From contig CP154955.1 in assembly GCA_039621445.1 (NCBI GenBank), positions 19,014,691 through 19,078,690 of the forward strand: a stretch of DNA of 64,000 bases, read 5' to 3'. The notes below the pieces were generated by a model. That model ran no database searches. It saw only the letters and a list, made by a program, of their open reading frames with translations, and was not told where the DNA came from. The translations under genes and the position numbers were made by a program. The stretch comes from Euglena gracilis. Lineage: Eukaryota; Euglenida; Euglenophyceae; Euglenales. Shown one piece after another: positions 1 to 12,176 of the stretch; within the stretch, counting starts at the first letter, position 1, and each line of letters opens with the position of its first letter.

Positions 1-230
1 ACCGTGGGCAGAGGCTGCTGCGGCCGGCGGGCTGCAGGGGCGCCAGGGGGACCAGCCGGGGGGACTCCGGGCAGCACACCACCTCGGCCTGGGGGGCGGT
101 GGCGGTCGGGGCCGCGGCCAGGCTGGCGCCGCTGGCGGGGGGCGGGGAGGGCCGGGCCGGCGGCAGGCCGCGGACGGTGTGGGGTCCTGGCCAGCCCTGG
201 GGCGAAGAGTGGTTTCCAGCAACGGCGGGA
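1..230. other. GC-rich exon-like island at the window edge
   Basis: This stretch is far more GC-rich than its surroundings and is open in more than one frame. On the minus strand a plausible acceptor (CGCCCCAG) sits near position 200 and would open an Ala/Pro-rich frame. It lies downstream of the XPF stop, so if real it belongs to the next gene on the minus strand, cut by the window edge. No domain is recognisable and the strand is not certain. Confidence 0.25.
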
Positions 231-2179
231 AAACGGGGAGGTATCGCGCCAGAACCGAGGATTCAGAGCACGTCATGATGAATGTGGCGGAGTGGCGGAA
301 GGCGGGATGAATACGTTGATGTACAAAATCCCATTACTCATAAATTTATCATAAATTTATCCGTTTCGGCAACTGGGAATGCGGCTGGGATGAACATACG
401 TCGAGCGAAAAGAATCATCACAGTACTCACATGTAAATGTAAATTTGAAAAACATAACTTTTCAGTATCATCCATACCATTGTGCAAAAAGAACTGAAAT
501 AGAGACGGAAAAAGTGGATATAAATCAAATGTCAACCATACAAAATTCTGAAAACCTGTGATATGTGGGTTTCACAACGCATGCCATCCACCAGCTTTGA
601 GATAACTTAACGACGAGCAACGTGCCTGTGCCTCCTGCTGGAGCAGGAAATCGATGTACGCGCGTCGCTTCGTGCGCTGCGATCGGCAATCCCGGCGACA
701 CATTCCGCTGGAGAGATCCCTGCCTGATGTGAAAAAGGTGCTTCCTGGTAATGGCAAGAGGGAGGAGACAAGGGAGTTGAGGGTTTCCCCGTTCGACCAA
801 CCAAGCGTGTCAAACAGTTGTTTATTTTATGCCAATTTGGTGCAATTTAGGGCTATTATCAACTCTGGGTTTCAAGAAATGTGAGTGTGTGAAAGTGACA
901 TACCAACCTGTCGTAATAAATGAGGGGGGGGTTATTTTGTGCTTATTTTGTGCTTATTTTGCTTTTTGGCCAAGCGCTAATTTTGCATATTTTCCGCTTA
1001 TTTGGCGCCTATTTACAGGAGTTCTCCACCGCACATTTGCCCATTTCCACACATTTTGACCACATATTTTTGTGCTTATTTGGGCCATGTCACTTTGGGG
1101 GCCATTTTGGGTCGTTATGTACCACAGGCCTCTCGTACGTGTGTATTGGCGAAAAATTTTATTGCACCACAGATAATTTTTTTTTATGAATTGGTGTGTA
1201 TTGCCATTTTTTTTTGTGAATCTTCGTCTAATAAAACTATGTTTTGGTGTGAATTTTTTTTATTCATAGCACAGTGGCCTAATGGGCATTTTTTTGGGCC
1301 ACTATCCGCAATATTTGGGAGCATTTTCCACCATTCTATGCCACGATCCTGTTCCTAAAGAGCCGAAAGCTGGTTTCCAGCTACATATTTACCCATTCCT
1401 GCATATTTTTGTCCAATGTTTTTTTCCTGGCCATTTTGGGCCCTTCTACACAATTTTGGGCCCATTTTGCATAATTTTTGGCCACCGTCGGCCAGTTTGG
1501 CCACTCTGAGTTAAGTTTTGGCAATCTTTGGCCACTATCGACCACTTTTTGGACATTTTGGCTGGCTTTGACTGTAAAATGACTCTGCACGGTAAATAAT
1601 GGCCAAACCGGCCTTAAAATGGCCCAAAATGGCCTGAAATGGCCCCCAAAATGACTCAAAACAGTCGGAAATGGTGGAAGATGGTCCAAAATGGTTGGTT
1701 CGGTGTAAATGGGTCATGTGCTCAACTGGGGGGGGGTACAAAGCGACGTGCATTCATACTCTCCCCCCCAATTTCTCGTCTCCACAATAAACAACAGTCC
1801 AAATGTTCATATTTTGCCAAAAAGTGGACACTAGGGGAACCTGAGCGCTTTTTGTGTTCACCGTGACCTCCTTGTGCTTTGTTGTGCTTTGCCTTTGTGT
1901 GTACTGGATGCAAGAGAGGGGGTCGGTATAAATGGATTTCTTCTGATTTTTCCGGGGGGGGGGTCGGCATAAATGGGGGGCCGTTCTAAATGGGGGGTTA
2001 AGCGCTCTGCATACCCCCCCTGATTTGGAGTGCATGCCCAGACACCGCCCTTCCCCCGGGGTCGGCTCCGTCTTAAATTTCAGCCTCCCCCAGAGTCCAT
2101 AATTCCATATTCACCACCCAAAAGCTCAAACACATTATTTTGGCCATTTAACGAGCGTTTTCCAGTGTGTTTCACAGCT
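231..2179. other. Non-coding, T/G-rich degenerate repeat DNA
   Basis: No gene is seen. From about 900 to 1700 the sequence is dominated by degenerate words such as GGCCATTTTGGGC and its complement. Between about 1725 and 2015 there are runs of G next to short words such as GTCGGTATAAATGG and GGGTTAAGCG, which look like worn ends of GC-tract inserts. Confidence 0.5.
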
Positions 2180-2181
2180 TA

Positions 2182-2358
2182 AACCCCCCCAAATGACACC
2201 CCCCAAGTAACACCCCCCCTCGGGGGCCGATTTCGAGCGCCCAAATAACGCCCCCCCCGTTTTCCTTTGGTTTTCCATGTAAAAATAACACTCCCCCAAA
2301 TAACCCCCCCCCCCCGGGGGCCCCAGTTCGGGTGCCCAAATAACACACCGGGGGGGTT
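2182..2358. mobile_element. TA-flanked GC-tract MITE-like element, copy 1
   Basis: The 177-bp segment begins AACCCCCCC, ends GGGGGGGTT, and has the dinucleotide TA immediately on each side. The interior holds several CAAATAAC- and CCAAGTAAC-like words next to C tracts, so internal inverted repeats accompany the terminal ones. It carries no coding capacity. The arrangement matches four other copies in this window, one of which has an empty-site comparison. Confidence 0.55.
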
Positions 2359-4398
2359 TACTTCGGCCACTTCTGGTCTCTCAATAATTCAAGGAGCAAA
2401 ATCAATCAGCCATTGAACGATGCGACTCGAACGTAAAACACTCCTAGAATCGCACTGCAGATGACTGCAGATGACACCACGATGAGAACAAAAGGCTTCA
2501 AAAAATAACCCCCCCCAATAACGGGGCCTCAACAGCCGCAGGGCCAAAATCAAAGTGCACCCCCCGCTTGCCGAAGGCAGTGGTCCACTACAAGCACACC
2601 GCCGATTTCGACGAGAATTCTAAAAGAAATGAACAAAAATCAGCAAAACAGGGTCCAAATCAGGCTGTTTTTACCAACCCCGGGGGGTTGGTAAAAACAA
2701 CCACCTTGGGTACCTTGGGGTGCCTGCCCAGGCAGGCACTCCTCCCCCCCCCGGGGGGGGGGTTGGATTTAGGCCTGTGCCCAGGCACATTCCTTTGAAA
2801 ATAGGAAATGGGCCATTTTTGGCTCCGCGGCGCCTTTGACGCTGGGGTCTGTGCTAGGGCACTTTTGGCCGTGTACCCCCCAGGGGGGGGGTCGGATCGA
2901 GAGTGCCTTGGAGTGTCTGCCCAGGCAGGCACCCCCGCCGGGGTGGGGTTGGCACCCGACTAAAAAAAACAGCCTGGTCCAAATAGAAGCGCACCCCCTG
3001 CCGGTAGAACTGGCAGCAGGGGTTTTTTTTTAGACCAGGCCCGCCCCTGGGGGGGGGTCCCGGGGGACCCAACCCACTGTTCCCCGAAAAGGCCAAAAAA
3101 TAGCGAAAAATACCAAAAATAGCACCTTTTCATTTTCGGCGCCTTCGGCGCCGAAAAATACACCCCACCGGCCCCCGGGGTGGCCCAGCCCCCCCGGGGA
3201 GCTCGGCCAGACCCACCCACCCTGCCCCCCCCGGGGTCCACGACTAAAAAAAACCCCTGACTGGCGGTCCATTAAAAGTGCACCCGCGCTTGAATAAGGA
3301 GGTGTTTACAGCCATTGCACTCTTTTTGACAACCCTCTGAACGTTACGCAGCCTTTCTGCACAGCAATCCAGAGGCAAACCACATAAAACGCTTTGGCAG
3401 GTCCGGGTTGCAAGGCAAGCCCGGCATCAAACAATCACCTCCTGCCGTGATGGGTGGTTTGCGGGGCCGCCCTTTCCACGCTGCACAACACCGGCGGTAC
3501 CCGGGAACAGAAAGTGCCTGGAAGCGGGGCATCTGCAACGTTGACGGTGACGAATGACGACGTCAGTCACATGTGTCCTCCTGCTGCATCGGGATGCATA
3601 AAAAGACTTTGCCAGGATGGCAACAGAGATTCGGAGAATCAAATCCATTGAAATTTCAATGAAACATCTTCATATGCCAATGGAAAATGCCAAAAAATGT
3701 TATAAAGATCATTATGGGTGAAAAAGAAGATTTGTCTATTTTCACAAGATCAATGACGTGAAAAAAATGGATTGAGGAGAGATGAAAAAGATGGGAGAGA
3801 CATTCCAGTTTGCCAAAAGATTATTCAGGGTTTTATTCCAGATAATTTGCATTATTCTGCAATGCACTGGGAATTTACTGGACATTCTGGTGTCATTCTG
3901 CTGAAATTGACTTCAATGGTACCAGGTATGGAACACGTCACCTCAAAACGGGCAGAAAATCACTGAAATTGGATCTCCCATCACCTGTAATCAACAACCT
4001 ATTTGGGTCCCACAATGTGGAGCCAACACATCTGTAACCCTGTAATAATTGTCACCCTGTATCTAGTGCCACCACTGTTCAAAATTGTGTTGGGGCAAAA
4101 TATAGGAGGTCGATAAAGCAAACAGGGGGGAAAAGCACAGGGAGGGGCAGAAGCCAACGCATCTCTGGGCAGGTCCCACATACTTAATAAACATCCTGGT
4201 GTGAAGATGGCAAGAAATGATCGCTGAAAAACATTTTAGACATACCTTATGTATAAACACCGCAAAAGCGTGACTGGCACTTTAATTCCGAATACTCCCA
4301 AATATTCTGGGGGGACTCCGCAGTATCCCATTCCAATTGCTGTCAGTTGTTATTGTTTGTTAATATAACTCTGGTCCATTCATAACCGAAATATCCCA
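2359..4398. other. Non-coding region downstream of the XPF stop
   Basis: No gene is recognised. The stretch has a short perfect palindrome, several paired C/G tracts (2740-3240) with TGCCTGCCCAGGCAGGCA words, and a GGCGCCTTCGGCGCC hairpin near 3137. The segment 3340-3660 is less repetitive and open on the minus strand, but shows no recognisable product. Confidence 0.45.
2666..2699. repeat. Short perfect palindrome
   Basis: The arms TGTTTTTACCAACCCC and GGGGTTGGTAAAAACA are reverse complements with almost no loop. They could form a cruciform or hairpin. The palindrome sits at the left edge of a cluster of C/G-tract inserts and may be a very small fold-back element. Confidence 0.6.
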
Positions 4399-4610
4399 TC
4401 ACTGCATGTTTACTCTGTCAGAGGAATGGGGGTCCAGGTGCTCCAGTTCCGGCGGTGCATGCAACGCCGGCCTGCGATGTGCAGCCCCGAACGTGACACT
4501 TGCAGCCGGGGGCCAGCCAGGGGCTGCCGACTGTGGCTCCTTGGCGTCCGCCCATTGGGTACGGTGCAGGAAATTGAACAGCACTCCAGCCAGCCCCACC
4601 AGTCCTGCCC
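4399..4610 (-). CDS. XPF: XPF exon 26 (last), end of the second helix-hairpin-helix
   Basis: The exon encodes [14 protein letters not shown], aligning with the final helix of animal XPF, then a species-specific tail and a TGA stop at 4399-4401. Two acceptors (CCCCAG before 4610 or GGGCAG before 4604) keep the same frame, so the exact start is open by two codons. Confidence 0.75.
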
Positions 4611-7600
4611 CTGGGGTGGGACCCATACGCACTCACAGACAGACGGTCACCGCGCGTTCTGAACCCAAGGGGCATCACCCCCCCACCACGGGGTCCCAAC
4701 TGCTGGCTGGAAAAAGGTGCTGACTGGAATCCCCCTGGGAGAGAGGTTCCCGGGGGGGGGGGGGGCAGTCCAGCAGGTGGACCCGGGGTACCTGAAAGGT
4801 GAATAAAATCCGCAACAAAAAGCCAGGTTGGGATTTCTCAGCCAAAAATCGGAGGCGAAAAAAACCCAACGGCACCACCTCCAGCCACTTCCGACCTCTG
4901 TTTCAAAATTTTTGGCACTTTGCACTGTATTTTTTTCCAGACCAGCCCGAACTTTCAATTCAGCGGACACCTGGGGGAGCCCGCATTGCCTGGGAGCTGC
5001 TGGCTGGACCCTCCCCTGAGAAATACCGTGCCTCCAATAAAAAATTGAAAATGCTCTAATCTTGTTTGTTTGGCCGGGCCCAAGGTTTGTAAGTCAAGGG
5101 ATCGCTGGTTGAAACTAGGACATGGTTTTTGACAGGACACATCAAAGCTGGTGGTCTCTTTTGATGATGGTTGGTCACATTTGGGTCATTTTCTTGTGCT
5201 TTGCCATTTTGTATTTTGCCATTAGCATTTTACCATCAAAAACCGAGGCTCATTCTCTCTTCTTTTTCTTTCACTGGGGGCATAACAACTGAAGGACAGA
5301 ACCCGAGTGGATGCATTCTCGAACTTTCCTTGACATGAAAGCCACGTGGTTTAGAGAAAGCTGCTTTTCCTCTTTTAATTCCTTTTGCAAACAAACCCCT
5401 CCCCTCGGTGTGTCGTTTTCATCGACTTTGGGTGAATTTCCTTGAACTCAAAAAACCATGCAAAAATAACAATGGGGCAAGGGTCATCATCCGGATGAAA
5501 ATTGATAGAAAAACTGCCCTTCTCGATGCTATTCTCGAAATGGGAAATGGAAAGTTAGAACGTGGCAAACAGGGCCCTGGGGGCTAGAGGAAACTCCCCA
5601 TCGTTCTGGATAGGGCTGGGTGCGCCATCTGTGGGGCCCAGCAATTCCACCAGCTTTGCATAAGAAGCACCGAATACCGCGCGTAGGTTGGGGAAGGCGG
5701 AGGTGATGTGGGAGCAAATGGGCTGCCTGCCTTTGAGAAATGATGCGGACCGAAACACTGATGTGTTTGATGTATGTACGACACCTTGAGAGAAAGAGGG
5801 GAAAGCCAGAGGGGGAAAGGAAGAGACCAGGGACATTCAAGAATGAGGAAGCCCCTTGAACACACAACGTTGCTCGGGGTAACCCCCGGCAGCCGAATCA
5901 AGGCCAGAACATGCTTCTTTTATTTTGATGATTGGCTTGGTTCATAGAAAGCCGAACCAGGTCACACATTTGCGGAATTTTGGGTGGATCGGTGCCCATC
6001 AGAACCACGTCTGCTCAGCACCTCCTCTGCGGTGAGGGAGTCGCTGCCGGCCTCTGCGGCGGATGCGTCGGCGTCGGTGGCGAGTTGGGCGGCCGCGGCG
6101 GTGTCCGGGTCCGGTCGGCCGTCCTTCAGCACCTCGAACACGGCAGCGGTCACCTGCGGGGCAGCAGTGATGGTGGGCGGGATGGCTGGTCAGAGGCGGG
6201 GGCAGGGTTGTGAGAGAGAAATGACCCCTGAGGGGGAAATTACTTCGGGAGAACATTTGAAATTTTCAAGGGGGGTGACTTGTTTAACCTGATATACATG
6301 TCTACTTGATGAACACCATTAAAATCCATGATAGTGGGTGCAATTTTTGCCTCAAAAAGGTGGAATTTGTTAGTTCCCCTTCCATTCTCATTTGGAAGAT
6401 TGATCTGTTATTGGAAAATTGGAGTCGTACAAAGCGGCAAAAAATATGATTCTAACTTTCAGACACATGGGAAAAGGGGGGATCATTTGGCGGCCAAAAT
6501 CTGGTCTCAGGGGGGATACTGTAAGGGGGGGGGGATTTCATTGCGAGATGACGCCGATCTCAGGAGTCGAACTCCACGGATGAATCCCATTTGCAGTTGC
6601 GCCATTCGTGGAGGGGCTGGGAAGTGTCTGGGCAAGGGGGGGGGGACCTGTGGGGTGCGGCACCACAGGATGCGCAGGGCGGGGCAGTGGATGGCCAGCA
6701 GCGCCAGCCGCTCCGTGATGCCCAGGAGGCCCTGCAGGCTGCTGTGACCAGGGTGCCGCAGGAGGCTGAACGGCAGGTGCTTCGCGAACTCGATCAGCAG
6801 CGTGCGGGCAGACCGCCACCCTATACATACTACACATATACACCACCCTATATATACATACTACGTATATACGCCGCCCTATATATACGTACTGCATGTG
6901 TACACCGCCCTATATGTACATACTACATATATACACCACCTTATATATACATACTACACATATACACCACCTTTTTTTACAAACTACATATATCCACCAC
7001 CTCATATATACATACTACATATATACACCACCCTATATATACACACTACACATATACACCACCCTATATATACATACTACATATATACACCACCTTATAC
7101 ATACACACTACATTTTTACACCACCCTCTATGTACATACTACATATATTTCCACCACCCTATATTTACACACTACATAAATACACCACCCTATATATACA
7201 TACTACACATATACACCACCCTATACATACATACTACATATATACAGCACCCCATACACACACACACACTACAAATATGCACCACCCTATTTCTACATAC
7301 TGCATACACACACACACACCACCCTATAGATACATACTATATATACACACACCACCCTATATATACACCACCCTATATATACATACAATATCTACACCAC
7401 CCTATATATACACACCACCCCATATATACACCACCCTATATATACACCACCCTATATATATATATATATATATACTATATACACTCCACCCAATATATTC
7501 ATACTGCATATACGCCACCCTATATATACACTATATATACACCACCCAATATATACATACCATATATACACCACCCTATAGAAACATACTCCATATACAC

Positions 7601-10600
7601 ACCACCCTATACACACACACACACACACACCACCCTGTATGTACATACTACATATATACACCACCCTATATATACATACTATATATACACCACCCCATAT
7701 ATATTCATACTATATATACACCACCCTGTATATATACATACTATATATATACACCGCCCTATATATACATACTAGATATACACCACACTACATATATATG
7801 CATATATATGGCAAGTGGGAAGTTTAATACCCCCCCCCTAGATATGTACCGCCACCCCCCCCCCCAAACCTGGCTCCTGGCCCCGCATTGATCTGTCGAT
7901 AGAACCTTCGCAGGTAAAAACAATCCCACTTGTCACCCCGCACGTGTCACCAGTGCAAAGGAGCCAAAACTGGGGAGGGGGCGCTGGTGTTAGAGAGTGG
8001 CCCTCCTGCGTCAGGCTGGCTGTAATGCCGGCTGATGGCCTCGATCTGGTGGAACAGCCGCCCCGAGTTGAACGACTGATAGAGGTCCGGCACACTCTTC
8101 CGCTCCACGCACACCGTGGGCGTCCTCGCCACCGCCCTGCCACTCACAGGGGCCACTGAAAGAGCCTCTCGTCTCTTTTCTTTTGGGATTCTTTTTTGGT
8201 CACCACTGGGTTCGGGTCGAATTCAGGACACATCGCCACATCTGCACAGCTGGGCGGTGGGCAGGACATAATCGCCAACCTCCAGCGTGACGGGCAGGAC
8301 GGTGAAGCCGCGGGCATGCAGCTGCGAGGGCAGCGCCGACCGGAACTCCCGCATGTCCACCACGATGGCCCCCTTCCGCGAGGGCTGCGGACCGGGAGGA
8401 GGACGCTCGAAGCAGGTTGGCGCAACTGCCTCGTGTCAACCAGTCAGAGAAGCCGGGGTCGCCACCACGGGAGCACTGAGGGACATTTCAGACTGCTTTC
8501 CAAGCAGGGATGACTTCAGGAGGTGCCATTGCTTATGGCAAACATCGAAAAAGACTCAGGAAGGCAGTGCGGGTTCCAAAGGCCGCAAGGTCGTTTCTGA
8601 CGAAATGCTCTCGATCGTTTCCTCCGGACCCAGCCCACCACCAGCAGGGGACCTGAAGGTTCTTGAGCGACGCACCCCCACGCCGGCTTGTGGGGGCTTC
8701 GGTCAACTCCAGCGTCTGCAGCTCCATCTCCCGCTGGTCGGGGGCAGGGCGGGCGGCCCCAGGCAAGCATTGGAAATCCCCAGGGGGACAGCTTGGGGGT
8801 GTACGTGTTTGCTGGCGCATGGGCTTTGGTCGGTCCACAAACATGTGTGCTGATAATGTACAGCACCGAATGCGTTGAATGGCTTCAGATATCAGCCAGA
8901 TACCGCGACCCCCCTCATTTGTCACCCCCCCCCAAATTGTCAGTGGGTGTCAACTCCCTGAGCAAACCAAATGCTCAGTGAAAAGTTTTTTTCTGGCGCA
9001 CTGGGAAAAAAAACTGCCAATCAGAGGGGGGTTGCTAGCAAACCTGACCCGAATTGTCCCTCCTAATTCTCCTGGTGGGTCTGGCATGAGCCCAAAGGAG
9101 TGACAGACAATACTGCAATGGGGTTTGGGCCTCCTTGGCCCTGGTTCAGGGTGCCGAACACGGCATGTGGGGTCGGCAGCAAATCAGCCTTCACCTTCAC
9201 AAGGTGCTGCGGCGGGAAGTGGGGGAGAGGACTGTGCTGCCAAACGACACTGGCTCTTCGGTGGGGCCCTTGTGGTGTGTCTGTGGCCACTGGACCCCAA
9301 GGAGCCAGGGGTCACTCGCCGCCTTGAAATCACTTTACCGTTTCAACTGGTAATGATTGGCGGGCGCATGCGTCGGGCAGCTGTGGCCGGAAACCCCTGA
9401 AACCACATTCAACAGCATTTGAGAACGGAGGCAACAACAGATGGCATCACCTGTGACACGCCGGTGAGGATGACTCATTTCAACCGCCATGGAGGCAACG
9501 CCTGCACGCTGCCCCGCACCTGGAAAGCCCGGCGCTCTCGGTCCAGGATGGAGAGGAACTTCTGCTTCTCCACGGACTGGGCGTGGCTCAGCAGATACAC
9601 CCGCACCGGCCGGGCGGGGTGCTCGTTGGCGTACACCTCCACGCGCCGGATGAACTCCATGTCCGCGTCGTACATCACCACGAACTGGGGCTGGACCATC
9701 TGCGGATGGGCCATGGGCCAAGGTGGCTTGCACCCGCAGGCAAGCCACCTTTCCTCCGCCCTACTTCGACATGAACCCCTGGAATCCGGGGGAGATAAAC
9801 ATAAATACCCCGTAGGCTGAGGGTGGAGAATTCCAAAACCGTGCGTTCCCAGAAGCAGAAGCAGGGGACCTCCAACAGGTCCAGTGCCTGGTCGTAGGTG
9901 TGAATCTCAATGGCCGGGTCCGGCAGGACAGCGATGAGCTCGGGGTCCGCCACCCATTCTGGCTCAAGCCTCTGCTGAGCCATCGGCCTCTCTGCCGCCT
10001 GAAACAGCGGATGGGGAAGAGAGGAATCCCCCCCGGGTCATCCACTGAGATCCAGTGAGCTTACGTGCACACGCATACGTCTACAAACATCCCAATGTGC
10101 GCCAGGCTTGATGGCTCTGCCTTGTAATATGGGTTTGTTTTGCGGCGCACAGCGCCAACCAATCCAGCCGATTCCCGCCGCCAGAAACACTCTCGATTCC
10201 AGACTGCTGGAGGGAGGGCACCTCTGGGTCATTCCGATCAGGCATCCCTTTGGGGGGCTTCAGCTTCCGGCGGCAGCGGGTCACTTGCGGGAGCCTCTGT
10301 GCCAGGCAGCCCAATGCCTTGGGAAGCGTTGGGGCAAATCATTCTGAAGTCCGCAACAGCCTGACCCGTTTTTCCTCAAAAAAAAACCCCAGCCCAGCAA
10401 CTTAAAGCTCCCAAACTTGTTCAGCTCCCAAACGGCTAAATGAATTTGGCCCTGAGCCCATTTTGAGCATTTTAAGGGGAGGACAGGGTATTAAATGAGG
10501 AGGGTTGGGAGGTGAGGATGGTCCTGATTCCTGGACCCCCCTGCCCTGGGGGGTTGACCACAGCAAATAAACCCAGCGCAAAAGCGCCCAAAACTTTTTA

Positions 10601-12112
10601 GGCTTCAAAAAGCGATCCAAAACCGCGTTTTCAGAGGATTTTTTTGCCAACAAATTGGGGGGCGGTGGTCGGGACCCCCCCCCCCACCAGAGTCGGGGTT
10701 CGGACCTCCCCTCCCCCATCGGCATAAAACCCACCCTCACCAAATACCCTCGGAAGGGTCAGAAAAGATGGAAGCGCCGTTGGCCGTGGCAAAATCAATA
10801 ACGGGCGGGCCCACTCCCAGGGTCTTCCCCTCCTCCTCCGACGCGCTTGGGGTTGGGGAACGCCGGGCCGCAGGTTGGGCCAAACGGGGCCGCCGGTGGG
10901 GGGTGGGAGGAGAGCGGCGGCGGGCTGGGCGAGGGGGAGGCCCCCCCGCGGCGGCGGTCCAGGCGCCGGCCGCCGCGTCCCGGGCGAGGGCCGCCTTCTC
11001 CGCCAGGGACCGGCCCGCAGGCTTCGGCCGTTTGGGGGCTGTGCTCTGGGGCCAGGGCCGCCTCTGGCCCAACGGTACGGAAGGGGGGGCGGCGGCGGTT
11101 GGATGGCGAGACGCCTCGCGACCTAAACCCGCACGGGGCTTTGCGGCTGCGGGCATTTTTTTCTTTGGGTACGTTGCAACAGTGCAAATCACACAAAAAA
11201 ACCTGCGCGGGTGTGTTCCTTCAGGAATCCCAGGAAAGGTCATGGGCGGGTGAAAAATAAAGCTGGTGTCTTTCCGCTCTCAACCGCGTTACGCCCTTCA
11301 CTGAATGCTTGAGTGGTCCACAAAATATATTGAATAGTATCCACTCATTAAAAGCTGAACTTGCACAAATATTTGCACTCTCAGAGGCTCTGAGACTCTC
11401 AACTTTCCCACTCACTGTGCCGAAAGAGCCGATGAGAGAAGGGTTCAAGTCCCCCCTCTCCAGAGGAGTTACTGGTGAGCAACCTCTTCACTCTTCTCCA
11501 GCAACACAAAAGCGTACGGGCAGCCCTGCGAGACATTGGCCAGGCTGGCCGGCCCCGAGACAATCCCCGGAGGAGGCCTGCAACCGGAGAGACCAAAAGA
11601 CTTGCCGACCTGCTTCCGACCCGAGCGACGTGCACATCGGATCCCTTCTGCGACGCTAATTGCCCAACCAATTTTTGCGTTGTTTCGACGCTTTTTGAGT
11701 GTTTTAAAACCCACCTAAAAGGGCACAAAATTTCAGGTTCGGAAGGGTGTGTGGCAGCTTTGGGCCAAAATTTTCCGGACGCTGTTTTGTGCGGTTATCC
11801 GCCCAAACAATTTCTATTTCAAACAGTTGAAAAACATTGATTTTGAATGGGTGTGACAGGGGTCTGTGTCTCCATGGTTTAAGATATTAACGGTATTTGA
11901 GAAACGAATGAATATTTCAAGCGTACGCGGATAACCGCCTAAAATGGAACAATATGTTCCAGGCAACAGAGTCAAACGTTTAGGCGGATGTCCGTGTAGA
12001 GTAAACTTGTACGCGGATTACCGCCAACAACTAAAAACAAAGCTTGGTACGCGGATTACTGCCTACAATAATACAAACAGTTGATGACTTGTGGGAGGGA
12101 ATGCGCCTGCTA

Positions 12113-12176
<64 letters not shown>

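Noticed and set aside
6540-6630. A GAGTTCGACTCC word on the minus strand resembling a tRNA B box with an upstream TGGCGCAAC A-box-like word
   Set aside because: The A-to-B spacing is too short for a tRNA and no acceptor stem could be drawn.
6591-7891. Long Tyr/Thr/His/Pro-rich plus-strand frames up to 394 codons
   Set aside because: They are read through the TATA/CACC minisatellite, where the repeat unit lacks stops. Three overlapping frames are equally open.
10737-11260. Plus-strand frames of over 130 codons in the GC-rich island
   Set aside because: The minus-strand frame fits the XPF linker in phase and position. The plus frames are its shadows in 80% GC DNA.
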